From CAZDQL01 sp964507325 (GTDB lineage Bacteria; Planctomycetota; UBA1135; GCA-002686595), in contig CAZDQL010000183.1 in assembly GCA_964507325.1 (NCBI GenBank), positions 1 to 5,094 on the forward strand: a stretch of DNA of 5,094 nt, in the 5' to 3' direction. The position numbers and the translations under genes are program-made. The notes beneath the pieces are model-generated. The model made no database searches and had not been told where the DNA came from. It saw only the letters and a list, made by a program, of their open reading frames with translations. The stretch's first letter is position 1. Every line of letters starts with the position of its first letter. This document shows, piece after piece, positions 1 to 5,094 of this stretch.

Positions 1-2
1 AC

Positions 3-770
3 CTGGACGTGATGGTGATCAACACCTACAACGCCATCCTCCAGGAGGACCCCGAGAACGCCGAGGCGCTCGACGCCCTGGCCAACCGCTACGAGCGGGC
101 CAACCGCTGGAACGACCTGATCGGCATCCTGCAGCGCAAGGCGGACCGGGCCGAGGACCCCGACGAGCTCGTCCCGCTGCTGCACCGCATCGCCGAGCTG
201 TGGCTGGAAAAATTCTCCAACCAGGGCAAGGCCATTCCGCCCCTGGAGCGGGTGCTCGAGGTGGCCCCTGCCGACGCGGATGCCATCGAGACCCTCAAGC
301 GGCTCTACACCGCCCGCCGCAACTGGCGGAACCTCCTCGACGTGCTCGAAAAGGAGCTCGAGCTCGTGGAGGGCTCGGCACGCCTGGAGCAGCTCGAGGA
401 GATGGCGCAGCTCGCCGAGAAGCGGCTCAAGCTGCCCGAAAAAGCCGTGGCGCTGTGGGAGCGCCGGGTCGAGGAGGGGGGCGGTGACGTCCCGGAGGGC
501 GCCGTGGCCGCCCTCGACGCGCTGTACACGAAGACCAAGCGCTGGCAGGACCTGGCCGGGCTGCTGGAGCGCCGGCTGGGGGCCGTCGAGGCTGACCGTA
601 AGGTGGATCCGTCGGGACAGATCGGCGACCGCCACGAGCCTCCCCATCGCCAGCTCCATGGCAGTGCTGACGCACGTCCTGGAGCGTCCCGAGAGGCGGG
701 CGCTTCCAGAGCCGGTCGATTTCTTTCGTCGCAGAAGGACACTAGACGCGCACGGCAGGTTCTGCGATGA
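3..770 (+). CDS. TPR-like helical repeat protein, 5' partial and 3' disrupted
   Basis: The frame is open from the first bases of the window, so the gene starts upstream; a GTG at 9 is only the first start-like codon inside it. Counting from that codon, three helical units of about 72 residues are visible. Each ends in a basic-Trp-x-(D/N)-L signature (RWNDL, NWRNL, RWQDL) with Trp at 34, 106 and 179, and Asp-Pro or Ala-Pro turns lie between helices. This suits a soluble tetratricopeptide scaffold for protein-protein contacts; no enzyme domain is seen. After about residue 196 (base 596) the acidic, Leu-rich repeat pattern stops. The frame continues as low-complexity Arg/Gly/Pro sequence through the insertion sequence end at 662 to a TGA at 768-770, so roughly the last 57 codons are probably not native. 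The gene is most likely inactivated or C-terminally truncated. The family assignment is by repeat pattern, and the specific function is unknown. Confidence 0.75.
   Translation: MDVMVINTYNAILQEDPENAEALDALANRYERANRWNDLIGILQRKADRAEDPDELVPLLHRIAELWLEKFSNQGKAIPPLERVLEVAPADADAIETLKRLYTARRNWRNLLDVLEKELELVEGSARLEQLEEMAQLAEKRLKLPEKAVALWERRVEEGGGDVPEGAVAALDALYTKTKRWQDLAGLLERRLGAVEADRKVDPSGQIGDRHEPPHRQLHGSADARPGASREAGASRAGRFLSSQKDTRRARQVLR
597..661. other. unassigned junction between the repeat gene and the insertion sequence end
   Basis: Host-like coding character stops near 596, but the recognisable terminal inverted repeat begins only at 662. The 65 bases between match neither element end, the lost 5' part of copy B, nor the reverse complement of the right flank as far as can be judged by eye. 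It may be the remnant of an earlier insertion or deletion, or diverged host sequence. No gene is supported here. Confidence 0.4.
662..676 (+). repeat. left terminal inverted repeat (IRL)
   Basis: CAGTGCTGACGCACG is the exact reverse complement of the words at 3485-3499 and 4929-4943. After these 15 bases the left and right ends diverge, although GAGCCGGTC at 709-717 has an inverted counterpart (GACCGGCTC) at 3435-3443 near the right end, a possible second transposase contact. Confidence 0.9.
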
Positions 771-810
771 TGGCGTGGGGTGAGTCGATCAGCATAGGAT
801 CACGCCATCA
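768..810 (+). promoter_or_regulatory. inverted repeat over the start region of the DruA-like gene
   Basis: TGATGGCGTG at 768-777 pairs perfectly with CACGCCATCA at 801-810, leaving a 23-base loop. The loop holds an AGGA (796-799), and the right arm holds ATC 807, the candidate initiation codon. In a transcript entering from outside, the arms could pair and hide the start; a transcript beginning after 777 would lack the left arm. Such control of read-through is established for IS10 and IS50. Its operation here is inference, and no internal promoter was identified. Confidence 0.45.
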
Positions 811-1718
811 CACGAGCACAGACCGGCTCCGTCGTTCAATGCGGCAGGGAGATCACTCCCGAAGAACTCGAAGACATCAAAGCCGTGGTGACGGCGTGTT
901 CCGGCCTGAGTCGGGCCGAATTGGCTCGTACCCTGTGCGAGCATCTCGGTTGGGTTACCGCGTCGGGCCGCTATAAGCGCCAAGCCTGCGAGAAGCTGCT
1001 GGAGAAGCTCCGGGCCCGGGGCGAGATTCGGCTTGGGGACAAGCGGCCGCCAGGAAAGCGGCGGTCGATGCCGCAGCCCGAGTCAACGCCGAGAACAGTC
1101 CCGGGAACGGAGATGCGGGGCGAGTTGGCGGATGTGGCTCCGGTGCATCTGGAGTTGGTCACCGGGAAGGAACGGACGGGACTTTGGAGCGAGTACGTCC
1201 ACCGCCATCACCCCCTCGGGTACAAGCAGCCCTTCGGCCACACGGGGCGATACTTCATCGTCTCGGGAGACGACCTGCTGGGCTGCGTCCTGATGGCGGG
1301 TGCGGCGAAGTCGATCGGTGCGAGGGACCGTTGGATCGGATGGAGCGAATCCCGGCGTCTTCGGAATCTGCCTTGGGTGGTGAACAACACGCGTTTCCTG
1401 GTCTTCCCGTGGGTGTCGGTGAAGCACTTGGCCAGCCATGTGCTGGGACAGCTCGCGCGTCGGGTGCGGGATGACTGGGACGCACGCTGGGGATTCTGTC
1501 CGGTGTTGATGGAGACCTTCGTCGATCCGGCAGAGCATCGTGGCACCTGCTATCGCGCGGCCGGTTGGACCGCATTGGGGCGGACCACGGGCGAGGGGCT
1601 GGTGCGGCCGGGCCGTCGGTACGAGACGAGCCCCAAGCTGGTTTTCGTACGGCCGCTGGTACCTGATTTCCGGGAGCGGCTTTGCTCCGACGGACTACGA
1701 GGCAGGACGGAAGAATGA
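807..1718 (+). CDS. DUF4338 (DruA-like) protein, insertion sequence accessory gene
   Basis: From ATC 807 this would be 303 aa. The first conventional start in frame is GTG 885 (277 aa), but that would cut off the family-typical GREITPEELEDIKAVV segment encoded at 843-887; the frame is open back to a TAG at 795-797 with no ATG, GTG or TTG before 885. AGGA lies 7 bases before ATC 807. Counting from GTG 885, residues 1-50 (LSRAELARTLCEHLGW onward) look like a winged-helix DNA-binding segment, followed by a Pro/Arg-rich linker. The DUF4338 core then follows: HHPLGY near 108, RDRWIGW near 147, NNTRFLVFPWV near 167, LASHVLG near 182, ETFVD near 210 and GTCYRAAGW near 220. DUF4338 is the DruA family of the Druantia anti-phage system, whose biochemistry I cannot state. 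Here it is coupled to a transposase by an ATGA overlap, which points to a role in the element's life cycle. Weak or absent initiation would make it silent. Confidence 0.85.
   Translation: MTRAQTGSVVQCGREITPEELEDIKAVVTACSGLSRAELARTLCEHLGWVTASGRYKRQACEKLLEKLRARGEIRLGDKRPPGKRRSMPQPESTPRTVPGTEMRGELADVAPVHLELVTGKERTGLWSEYVHRHHPLGYKQPFGHTGRYFIVSGDDLLGCVLMAGAAKSIGARDRWIGWSESRRLRNLPWVVNNTRFLVFPWVSVKHLASHVLGQLARRVRDDWDARWGFCPVLMETFVDPAEHRGTCYRAAGWTALGRTTGEGLVRPGRRYETSPKLVFVRPLVPDFRERLCSDGLRGRTEE
1704..1713 (+). promoter_or_regulatory. ribosome binding site for the transposase
   Basis: AGGA at 1704-1707 followed by GGAAG at 1709-1713 sits just before ATG 1715, inside the end of the DruA-like gene. This supports ATG 1715 over the upstream in-frame TTG 1682 and fits translational coupling at the ATGA overlap. 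Confidence 0.5.
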
Positions 1719-3265
1719 GTGTCAAGACCGCAAGATCGGAGAAGAGCAGGAAGGCCCGGAGGAGAGAAGCCCGACGGGAACGGCTGGAGAGAAGGCGGGC
1801 ACAGGCGAGGCTGCGCGAACTCCTGGAATCGACCGGGATGTCGCCGTCCGCCTCCGCGACGCTTCCCAACCGCAAGAGCGGGTATGGAAGCGTGGAGGAG
1901 GAGCGGGAGGCACGCGAGAAAGCCACGGCCGAACAAGCCCGCGTACTCCGCTCCAGGCTGCCCGCCATCTTGCGAGACCTGTCCAAGATCCCCGACTACC
2001 GCAATCCGAAGAAGACCAAGCACAAGCTCTCGGTGGTACTCCTCTTCGGCATCCTGATGTTCGTCCACCAGATGTCTTCCCGGCGGGAGGCTACCCGGAA
2101 GATGACCCGGCCGCAGTTCGAGGAGAACCTGCGCCTCCTCTTCCCGGAGTTGGAGAGCATCCCCCACCACGACACCCTCAACCGCCTGCTGTGCGGAATC
2201 GACGTGGACAAGATCGAGGAGATCCACATCGGGCTCATCCGGCAGTGGATCCGCAACAAGAAGTTCTACCGCTACCTGGTCGGAAACTGCTACCCGGTTG
2301 CCATCGATGGCACCCAGAAGCACGTGCGTGGCGACCTCCTCGGCAAGGAGTGGCCGGAACGCCGGACGGGGAAGGAAAACGCCGAAGGGGAACGGGAGGA
2401 GCAGTACTACGTCTACGTGCTCGAGGCGAAGCTCGTGTTCCGCAACGGCATGGTGCTGCCCTTGATGAGCGAATTCCTGAACTACGAGAAGGGCGACACG
2501 GACGCCGACAAGCAGGACTGCGAGACCAGGGCGTTCCATCGACTGGCCGCCCGGATGAAGCGGGAGTTCCCCCGTCTGCCGATCATGGTCCTCCTTGATG
2601 GCCTCTATCCGAACGGTCCCATCTTCGAGCGCTGCCGCGAGTACAACTGGGATTTCATGATCGTCCTCCAGGACAAGTCGCTGCCGAGCGTCTGGGAGGA
2701 GTACGACGGATTGCGGGAACTCGAGGCCGACAACCGCTACCTCCGGACCCTGGCCAACCGGAAGCAGTCGTTCCGATGGGTGAACGACATCGACTATCGG
2801 TACGGGTCGAACGGGCGCAAGAAGCAGACCCTCCACCTCGTGGTCTGCGAGGAGGGTTGGGAGGAGATCGGCAAGGCCGGAGAGGTCGAGACCAAGCAGT
2901 CGCGCCATGCCTGGCTATCCAGCAAGCCGCTGACCCGCGGCAACGTCCACGAACGCTGCAACCAGGGTGCCCGCCACCGCTGGGGCATCGAGTCGGGGAT
3001 CCTCGTGGAGAAGCACCACGGTTACCAGTACGAGCACCTCTTCTCCCACAACTGGAACGGGATGAGGGGCTTCCACTACCTGATGCAGCTCGGCCACACG
3101 TTCAACATCCTCGCCCACTGGTCCACCGTCCTCAGACCCTTCGTCGCCGCGGTGGGCTACCGTGGCCTCGTCGACTTCGTGCGGGAGACACTCGCGGCCC
3201 CTTGGCCCAGGCCCGCCGAGATGCGCCGGCTCCTCGACGCCCCGTTCCAACTCCGTCTGGTCTGA
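1715..3265 (+). CDS. full-length DDE transposase, ISNCY-like (516 aa)
   Basis: This is the presumed transposase of copy A, cutting and joining at the 15-bp ends. Residues 4-36 are very rich in Arg/Lys and probably bind DNA. Residues 87-130 (SKIPDYRNP, then the KHKLSVVLLFGILMFVHQ region) form the conserved N-terminal transposase motif of this group. The likely catalytic triad is D198 in AIDGT, D295 in LLDGLYPNGPIF and E426 in HRWGIE. Around the last, R422-x3-E426-x6-K433 matches the R-(3)-E-(6)-K part of the IS4-type signature, with Ala replacing the usual Tyr. The KQDCE and YYVYVLEA blocks are also typical of the group as I recall it. The start is ATG 1715, in the ATGA overlap with the preceding gene; an earlier TTG at 1682 would overlap it by 37 bases and is less likely. 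No frameshift or internal stop is seen, so the enzyme looks intact. The exact family label is from memory of similar annotations. Confidence 0.9.
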   Translation: MSVKTARSEKSRKARRREARRERLERRRAQARLRELLESTGMSPSASATLPNRKSGYGSVEEEREAREKATAEQARVLRSRLPAILRDLSKIPDYRNPKKTKHKLSVVLLFGILMFVHQMSSRREATRKMTRPQFEENLRLLFPELESIPHHDTLNRLLCGIDVDKIEEIHIGLIRQWIRNKKFYRYLVGNCYPVAIDGTQKHVRGDLLGKEWPERRTGKENAEGEREEQYYVYVLEAKLVFRNGMVLPLMSEFLNYEKGDTDADKQDCETRAFHRLAARMKREFPRLPIMVLLDGLYPNGPIFERCREYNWDFMIVLQDKSLPSVWEEYDGLRELEADNRYLRTLANRKQSFRWVNDIDYRYGSNGRKKQTLHLVVCEEGWEEIGKAGEVETKQSRHAWLSSKPLTRGNVHERCNQGARHRWGIESGILVEKHHGYQYEHLFSHNWNGMRGFHYLMQLGHTFNILAHWSTVLRPFVAAVGYRGLVDFVRETLAAPWPRPAEMRRLLDAPFQLRLV

Positions 3266-3302
3266 CCGCCCGGACGCTCCGGAGAGGCCACGCCGGGCAG
3301 CC
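2056..3302 (+). repeat. 1247-bp direct repeat, first copy
   Basis: This stretch recurs at 3500-4746 with a constant 1444-base offset and no difference found by eye. It runs from the base before transposase codon 115 to 37 bases past the stop codon. Upstream (2055 versus 3499) and downstream (3303 versus 4747) the copies differ at once. Confidence 0.95.
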
Positions 3303-3484
3303 CGCCCGGACGGGATCGGTGCGCCGGTACCCCTGGCCCGCCCGCCCTTTTTCGCGCTGACCGCCGCCGAACATCCGTCGGATCGCCCTCCGCACACGAA
3401 AACCAGCCTCGAGCCGCCGCCCCACCCCGCCGCGGACCGGCTCGATGTGCCCACTCAGGTCGCTCCGGTTCGCTCAAGGCCCTT
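3266..3484 (+). other. right-end non-coding region of copy A
   Basis: This 219-bp segment lies between the transposase stop codon and the right inverted repeat. A CCGGGC/GCCCGG stem sits at 3293-3309, and CTTTTTC occurs near 3347. The part from 3303 aligns with 4747 onward at about 70-75% identity, including shared CGAAAACCA and CCGCCGCGGACC words. No gene of its own is supported. Confidence 0.6.
3293..3309 (+). terminator. possible terminator stem after the transposase (copy A)
   Basis: CCGGGC and GCCCGG form a 6-bp GC stem with a 5-base loop, 27 bases after the stop codon. There is no U-tract directly after it, so termination is only a possibility. The equivalent stem in copy B keeps both arms and differs only in the loop. 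Confidence 0.3.
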
Positions 3485-3499
3485 CGTGCGTCAGCACTG
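3485..3499 (-). repeat. right terminal inverted repeat of copy A (IRR1)
   Basis: CGTGCGTCAGCACTG is the exact reverse complement of the left end at 662-676. The next base, 3500, is the first base of the second direct repeat copy, so the element end and the truncation point of copy B coincide. Confidence 0.9.
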
Positions 3500-4746
3500 G
3501 ATGTTCGTCCACCAGATGTCTTCCCGGCGGGAGGCTACCCGGAAGATGACCCGGCCGCAGTTCGAGGAGAACCTGCGCCTCCTCTTCCCGGAGTTGGAGA
3601 GCATCCCCCACCACGACACCCTCAACCGCCTGCTGTGCGGAATCGACGTGGACAAGATCGAGGAGATCCACATCGGGCTCATCCGGCAGTGGATCCGCAA
3701 CAAGAAGTTCTACCGCTACCTGGTCGGAAACTGCTACCCGGTTGCCATCGATGGCACCCAGAAGCACGTGCGTGGCGACCTCCTCGGCAAGGAGTGGCCG
3801 GAACGCCGGACGGGGAAGGAAAACGCCGAAGGGGAACGGGAGGAGCAGTACTACGTCTACGTGCTCGAGGCGAAGCTCGTGTTCCGCAACGGCATGGTGC
3901 TGCCCTTGATGAGCGAATTCCTGAACTACGAGAAGGGCGACACGGACGCCGACAAGCAGGACTGCGAGACCAGGGCGTTCCATCGACTGGCCGCCCGGAT
4001 GAAGCGGGAGTTCCCCCGTCTGCCGATCATGGTCCTCCTTGATGGCCTCTATCCGAACGGTCCCATCTTCGAGCGCTGCCGCGAGTACAACTGGGATTTC
4101 ATGATCGTCCTCCAGGACAAGTCGCTGCCGAGCGTCTGGGAGGAGTACGACGGATTGCGGGAACTCGAGGCCGACAACCGCTACCTCCGGACCCTGGCCA
4201 ACCGGAAGCAGTCGTTCCGATGGGTGAACGACATCGACTATCGGTACGGGTCGAACGGGCGCAAGAAGCAGACCCTCCACCTCGTGGTCTGCGAGGAGGG
4301 TTGGGAGGAGATCGGCAAGGCCGGAGAGGTCGAGACCAAGCAGTCGCGCCATGCCTGGCTATCCAGCAAGCCGCTGACCCGCGGCAACGTCCACGAACGC
4401 TGCAACCAGGGTGCCCGCCACCGCTGGGGCATCGAGTCGGGGATCCTCGTGGAGAAGCACCACGGTTACCAGTACGAGCACCTCTTCTCCCACAACTGGA
4501 ACGGGATGAGGGGCTTCCACTACCTGATGCAGCTCGGCCACACGTTCAACATCCTCGCCCACTGGTCCACCGTCCTCAGACCCTTCGTCGCCGCGGTGGG
4601 CTACCGTGGCCTCGTCGACTTCGTGCGGGAGACACTCGCGGCCCCTTGGCCCAGGCCCGCCGAGATGCGCCGGCTCCTCGACGCCCCGTTCCAACTCCGT
4701 CTGGTCTGACCGCCCGGACGCTCCGGAGAGGCCACGCCGGGCAGCC
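3500..4746 (+). repeat. 1247-bp direct repeat, second copy
   Basis: Identical by eye to 2056-3302. Its left boundary abuts the inverted repeat of copy A exactly. Its right boundary lies 37 bases past the transposase stop codon, where identity falls sharply. Confidence 0.95.
3501..4709 (+). pseudogene. N-terminally truncated transposase (residues 115-516)
   Basis: The reading frame starts at the ATG equal to Met115 of the full protein and gives 402 aa with the same C-terminus. All candidate catalytic residues remain, at D84, D181, E312 and K319 in the shortened numbering. The basic N-terminal segment and the first half of the SKIPDYRNP...KHKLSVV region are missing. No Shine-Dalgarno sequence precedes the ATG. 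The frame is open further upstream across the inverted repeat, to a start-like codon at 3162 within the tail of copy A, with an in-frame GTG at 3447, so a fusion with an unrelated N-terminus is possible. It is most likely non-functional for transposition. If expressed, it could bind or pair with the full enzyme and inhibit it, as the short IS50 Inh protein does, but that is inference. Confidence 0.75.
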
Positions 4747-4928
4747 TGCCCGGGCGGGATCGGTGTGCCCATCGCCCTTGCTCGTCCGCCCATTGTCGCG
4801 CCCGTTGCCGCCGCCTCCCCCCGGGGAGCGCCGTCCGCTCTCGAAAACCACCCGCAATCCGTCGTATCGACCGCCGCGGACCAGCTCGAGGTGCTGACTC
4901 CGGTCCCTCCGGCTCGCCCAAGACCTTC
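4710..4928 (+). other. right-end non-coding region of copy B
   Basis: The first 37 bases are identical to copy A; from 4747 the sequence is a diverged homologue of copy A's 3' region, equal in overall length with small compensating gaps. The stem at 4737-4753 is conserved. No gene is supported. Confidence 0.6.
4737..4753 (+). terminator. possible terminator stem after the truncated transposase (copy B)
   Basis: CCGGGC and GCCCGG arms match those of copy A, while the loop has one C-to-T change relative to it. There is no U-tract, so the terminator role is uncertain. Confidence 0.3.
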
Positions 4929-4943
4929 CGTGCGTCAGCACTG
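4929..4943 (-). repeat. right terminal inverted repeat of copy B (IRR2)
   Basis: CGTGCGTCAGCACTG is identical to IRR1 and the exact reverse complement of IRL. Sequence after it shares no clear homology with what follows IRR1, which confirms this as an element end. Confidence 0.88.
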
Positions 4944-4944
4944 G

Positions 4945-5094
4945 AAGACGCTGGGGGAGATGTCCTCGGGGGGGCGACTGTGGTATCGGTTCGGCGCCCT
5001 GGTGGCCGGCGGCCTGGAGAAGGGCCGCGGTCGCGGAGAGCTGGTGGCCTCGGTGGCGGAGCCGGGGATCTTCCACCGATGGGCCGACAAGTCG
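4945..5094 (+). CDS. unidentified open frame, right flank, 3' partial
   Basis: The frame starting AAG at 4945 is open to the last base, reading KTLGEMSSGGRLWYRFGALV and then a Gly/Glu/Ala-rich stretch ending in IFHRWADKS. An ATG at 4960 could be a start (GGGGGAG lies directly before it, too close for a good ribosome site), or the frame could be the 3' part of an interrupted gene. The residue pattern lacks the Leu/Glu repeats and RWxDL signature of the left-flank protein, so it does not look like the same gene resuming. I do not recognise the family; with about 50 codons, even coding status is uncertain. Confidence 0.35.

Larger units (their letters stand above)
662..3499 (+). mobile_element. 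complete two-gene insertion sequence, ISNCY-like, with DruA-like passenger (copy A)
   Basis: The element is 2838 bp, bounded by a perfect 15-bp inverted repeat: CAGTGCTGACGCACG at the left and CGTGCGTCAGCACTG at the right. The same right-end word recurs at 4929-4943, which supports it as a true element end. Inside are a DUF4338/DruA-like gene and a full-length DDE transposase on the same strand, overlapping by 4 bp. About 145 bp of left leader and 220 bp of right non-coding sequence flank the genes. No direct target duplication is visible beside 662 and 3499, or beside 662 and 4943, so the locus has probably rearranged since insertion. The family name rests on recognising the transposase; an ISfinder comparison would settle it. 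Confidence 0.85.
3500..4943 (+). mobile_element. 5'-truncated second insertion sequence copy (copy B)
   Basis: This 1444-bp remnant lacks the left inverted repeat, the DruA-like gene and transposase codons 1-114. It keeps the rest of the transposase, a right non-coding region and a right inverted repeat. Its transposase part is identical to copy A, while its last 197 bp are a diverged relative of copy A's last 197 bp. It cannot move alone with a single end, but IRL at 662 together with IRR2 could in principle delimit a 4282-bp unit containing both copies. Confidence 0.8.

Noticed and set aside
677..806. Internal promoter for the element
   Set aside because: No pair of hexamers close to a recognisable -35/-10 consensus with suitable spacing was found, so none is annotated.
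767..976. A 69-codon plus-strand frame starting ATGATG at 767
   Set aside because: It overlaps the conserved N-terminal coding part of the DruA-like gene in another frame and resembles nothing known. A start here followed by a frameshift into the DruA-like frame cannot be excluded but has no slippery site that I can see.
662..1718. A Druantia anti-phage defence operon, because of the DruA-like protein
   Set aside because: No druB-E-like genes, and in particular no large helicase, are present; the gene is enclosed by insertion sequence ends and coupled to a transposase.
1550..2908. A long minus-strand open frame of 452 codons
   Set aside because: It is the mirror of the transposase frame in GC-rich DNA. 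It has a low-complexity Leu/Val composition and no recognisable motif, while the plus frame has a full set of transposase motifs. The same shadow recurs in copy B.
2056..3499. Simple nested insertion of copy A into copy B at transposase codon 114/115
   Set aside because: The displaced 5' part of copy B should lie left of 662, and nothing there matches transposase codons up to 114.
4944..4976. Weak resemblance between the right flank (AGATGTC) and the sequence after IRR1 at the same offset
   Set aside because: About 20 of 32 bases match, including one 7-mer; this is within chance for GC-rich sequence and the following bases do not align.
4576..5076. Minus-strand frame of 166 codons reaching into the right flank
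   Set aside because: Most of it is the shadow of the transposase C-terminus and the non-coding end, and its composition is Arg/Gly/Pro-rich without motifs.

Overview
The window is GC-rich DNA whose host part resembles a myxobacterial or related deltaproteobacterial chromosome. It opens inside a gene for a tetratricopeptide-type helical repeat protein built from about 72-residue units, a style common in Polyangiales-like genomes. This taxonomic hint is inference only. Nearly everything from about 600 to 4943 is mobile DNA.

Layout. Positions 3-596 hold the 3'-disrupted repeat-protein gene, and 597-661 is an unexplained 65-base junction. A complete insertion sequence (copy A) spans 662-3499. 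Its ends are a perfect 15-bp terminal inverted repeat: CAGTGCTGACGCACG at 662-676, with its reverse complement at 3485-3499. It carries two genes on the plus strand: a DUF4338/DruA-like gene (about 807-1718) and a DDE transposase of the ISNCY-like kind (1715-3265). The genes share the ATGA overlap typical of translational coupling. A second, 5'-truncated copy (copy B, 3500-4943) starts at the very next base. It holds transposase codons 115-516, a related 3' segment and a third terminal repeat at 4929-4943. From 4944 a different open frame runs to the end of the window and does not look like a continuation of the repeat protein.

How the parts fit. The transposase should act on the 15-bp ends. 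The DruA-like protein, with a winged-helix-like N-terminus and the conserved DUF4338 core, is an accessory gene co-expressed with it, not part of a Druantia defence operon (no druB-E here). Two structural points stand out. First, 1247 bp are identical between copies A and B (2056-3302 and 3500-4746), yet the next 197 bp of each copy are only about 70-75% alike, with a sharp switch. Second, the DruA-like frame extends upstream of its first ordinary start codon (GTG 885) through a conserved motif. That extension has no ATG/GTG/TTG, but it has an ATC preceded by an AGGA, both caught in a 10-bp inverted repeat that could silence outside transcripts.

No tRNA, rRNA, CRISPR array or convincing promoter was seen.
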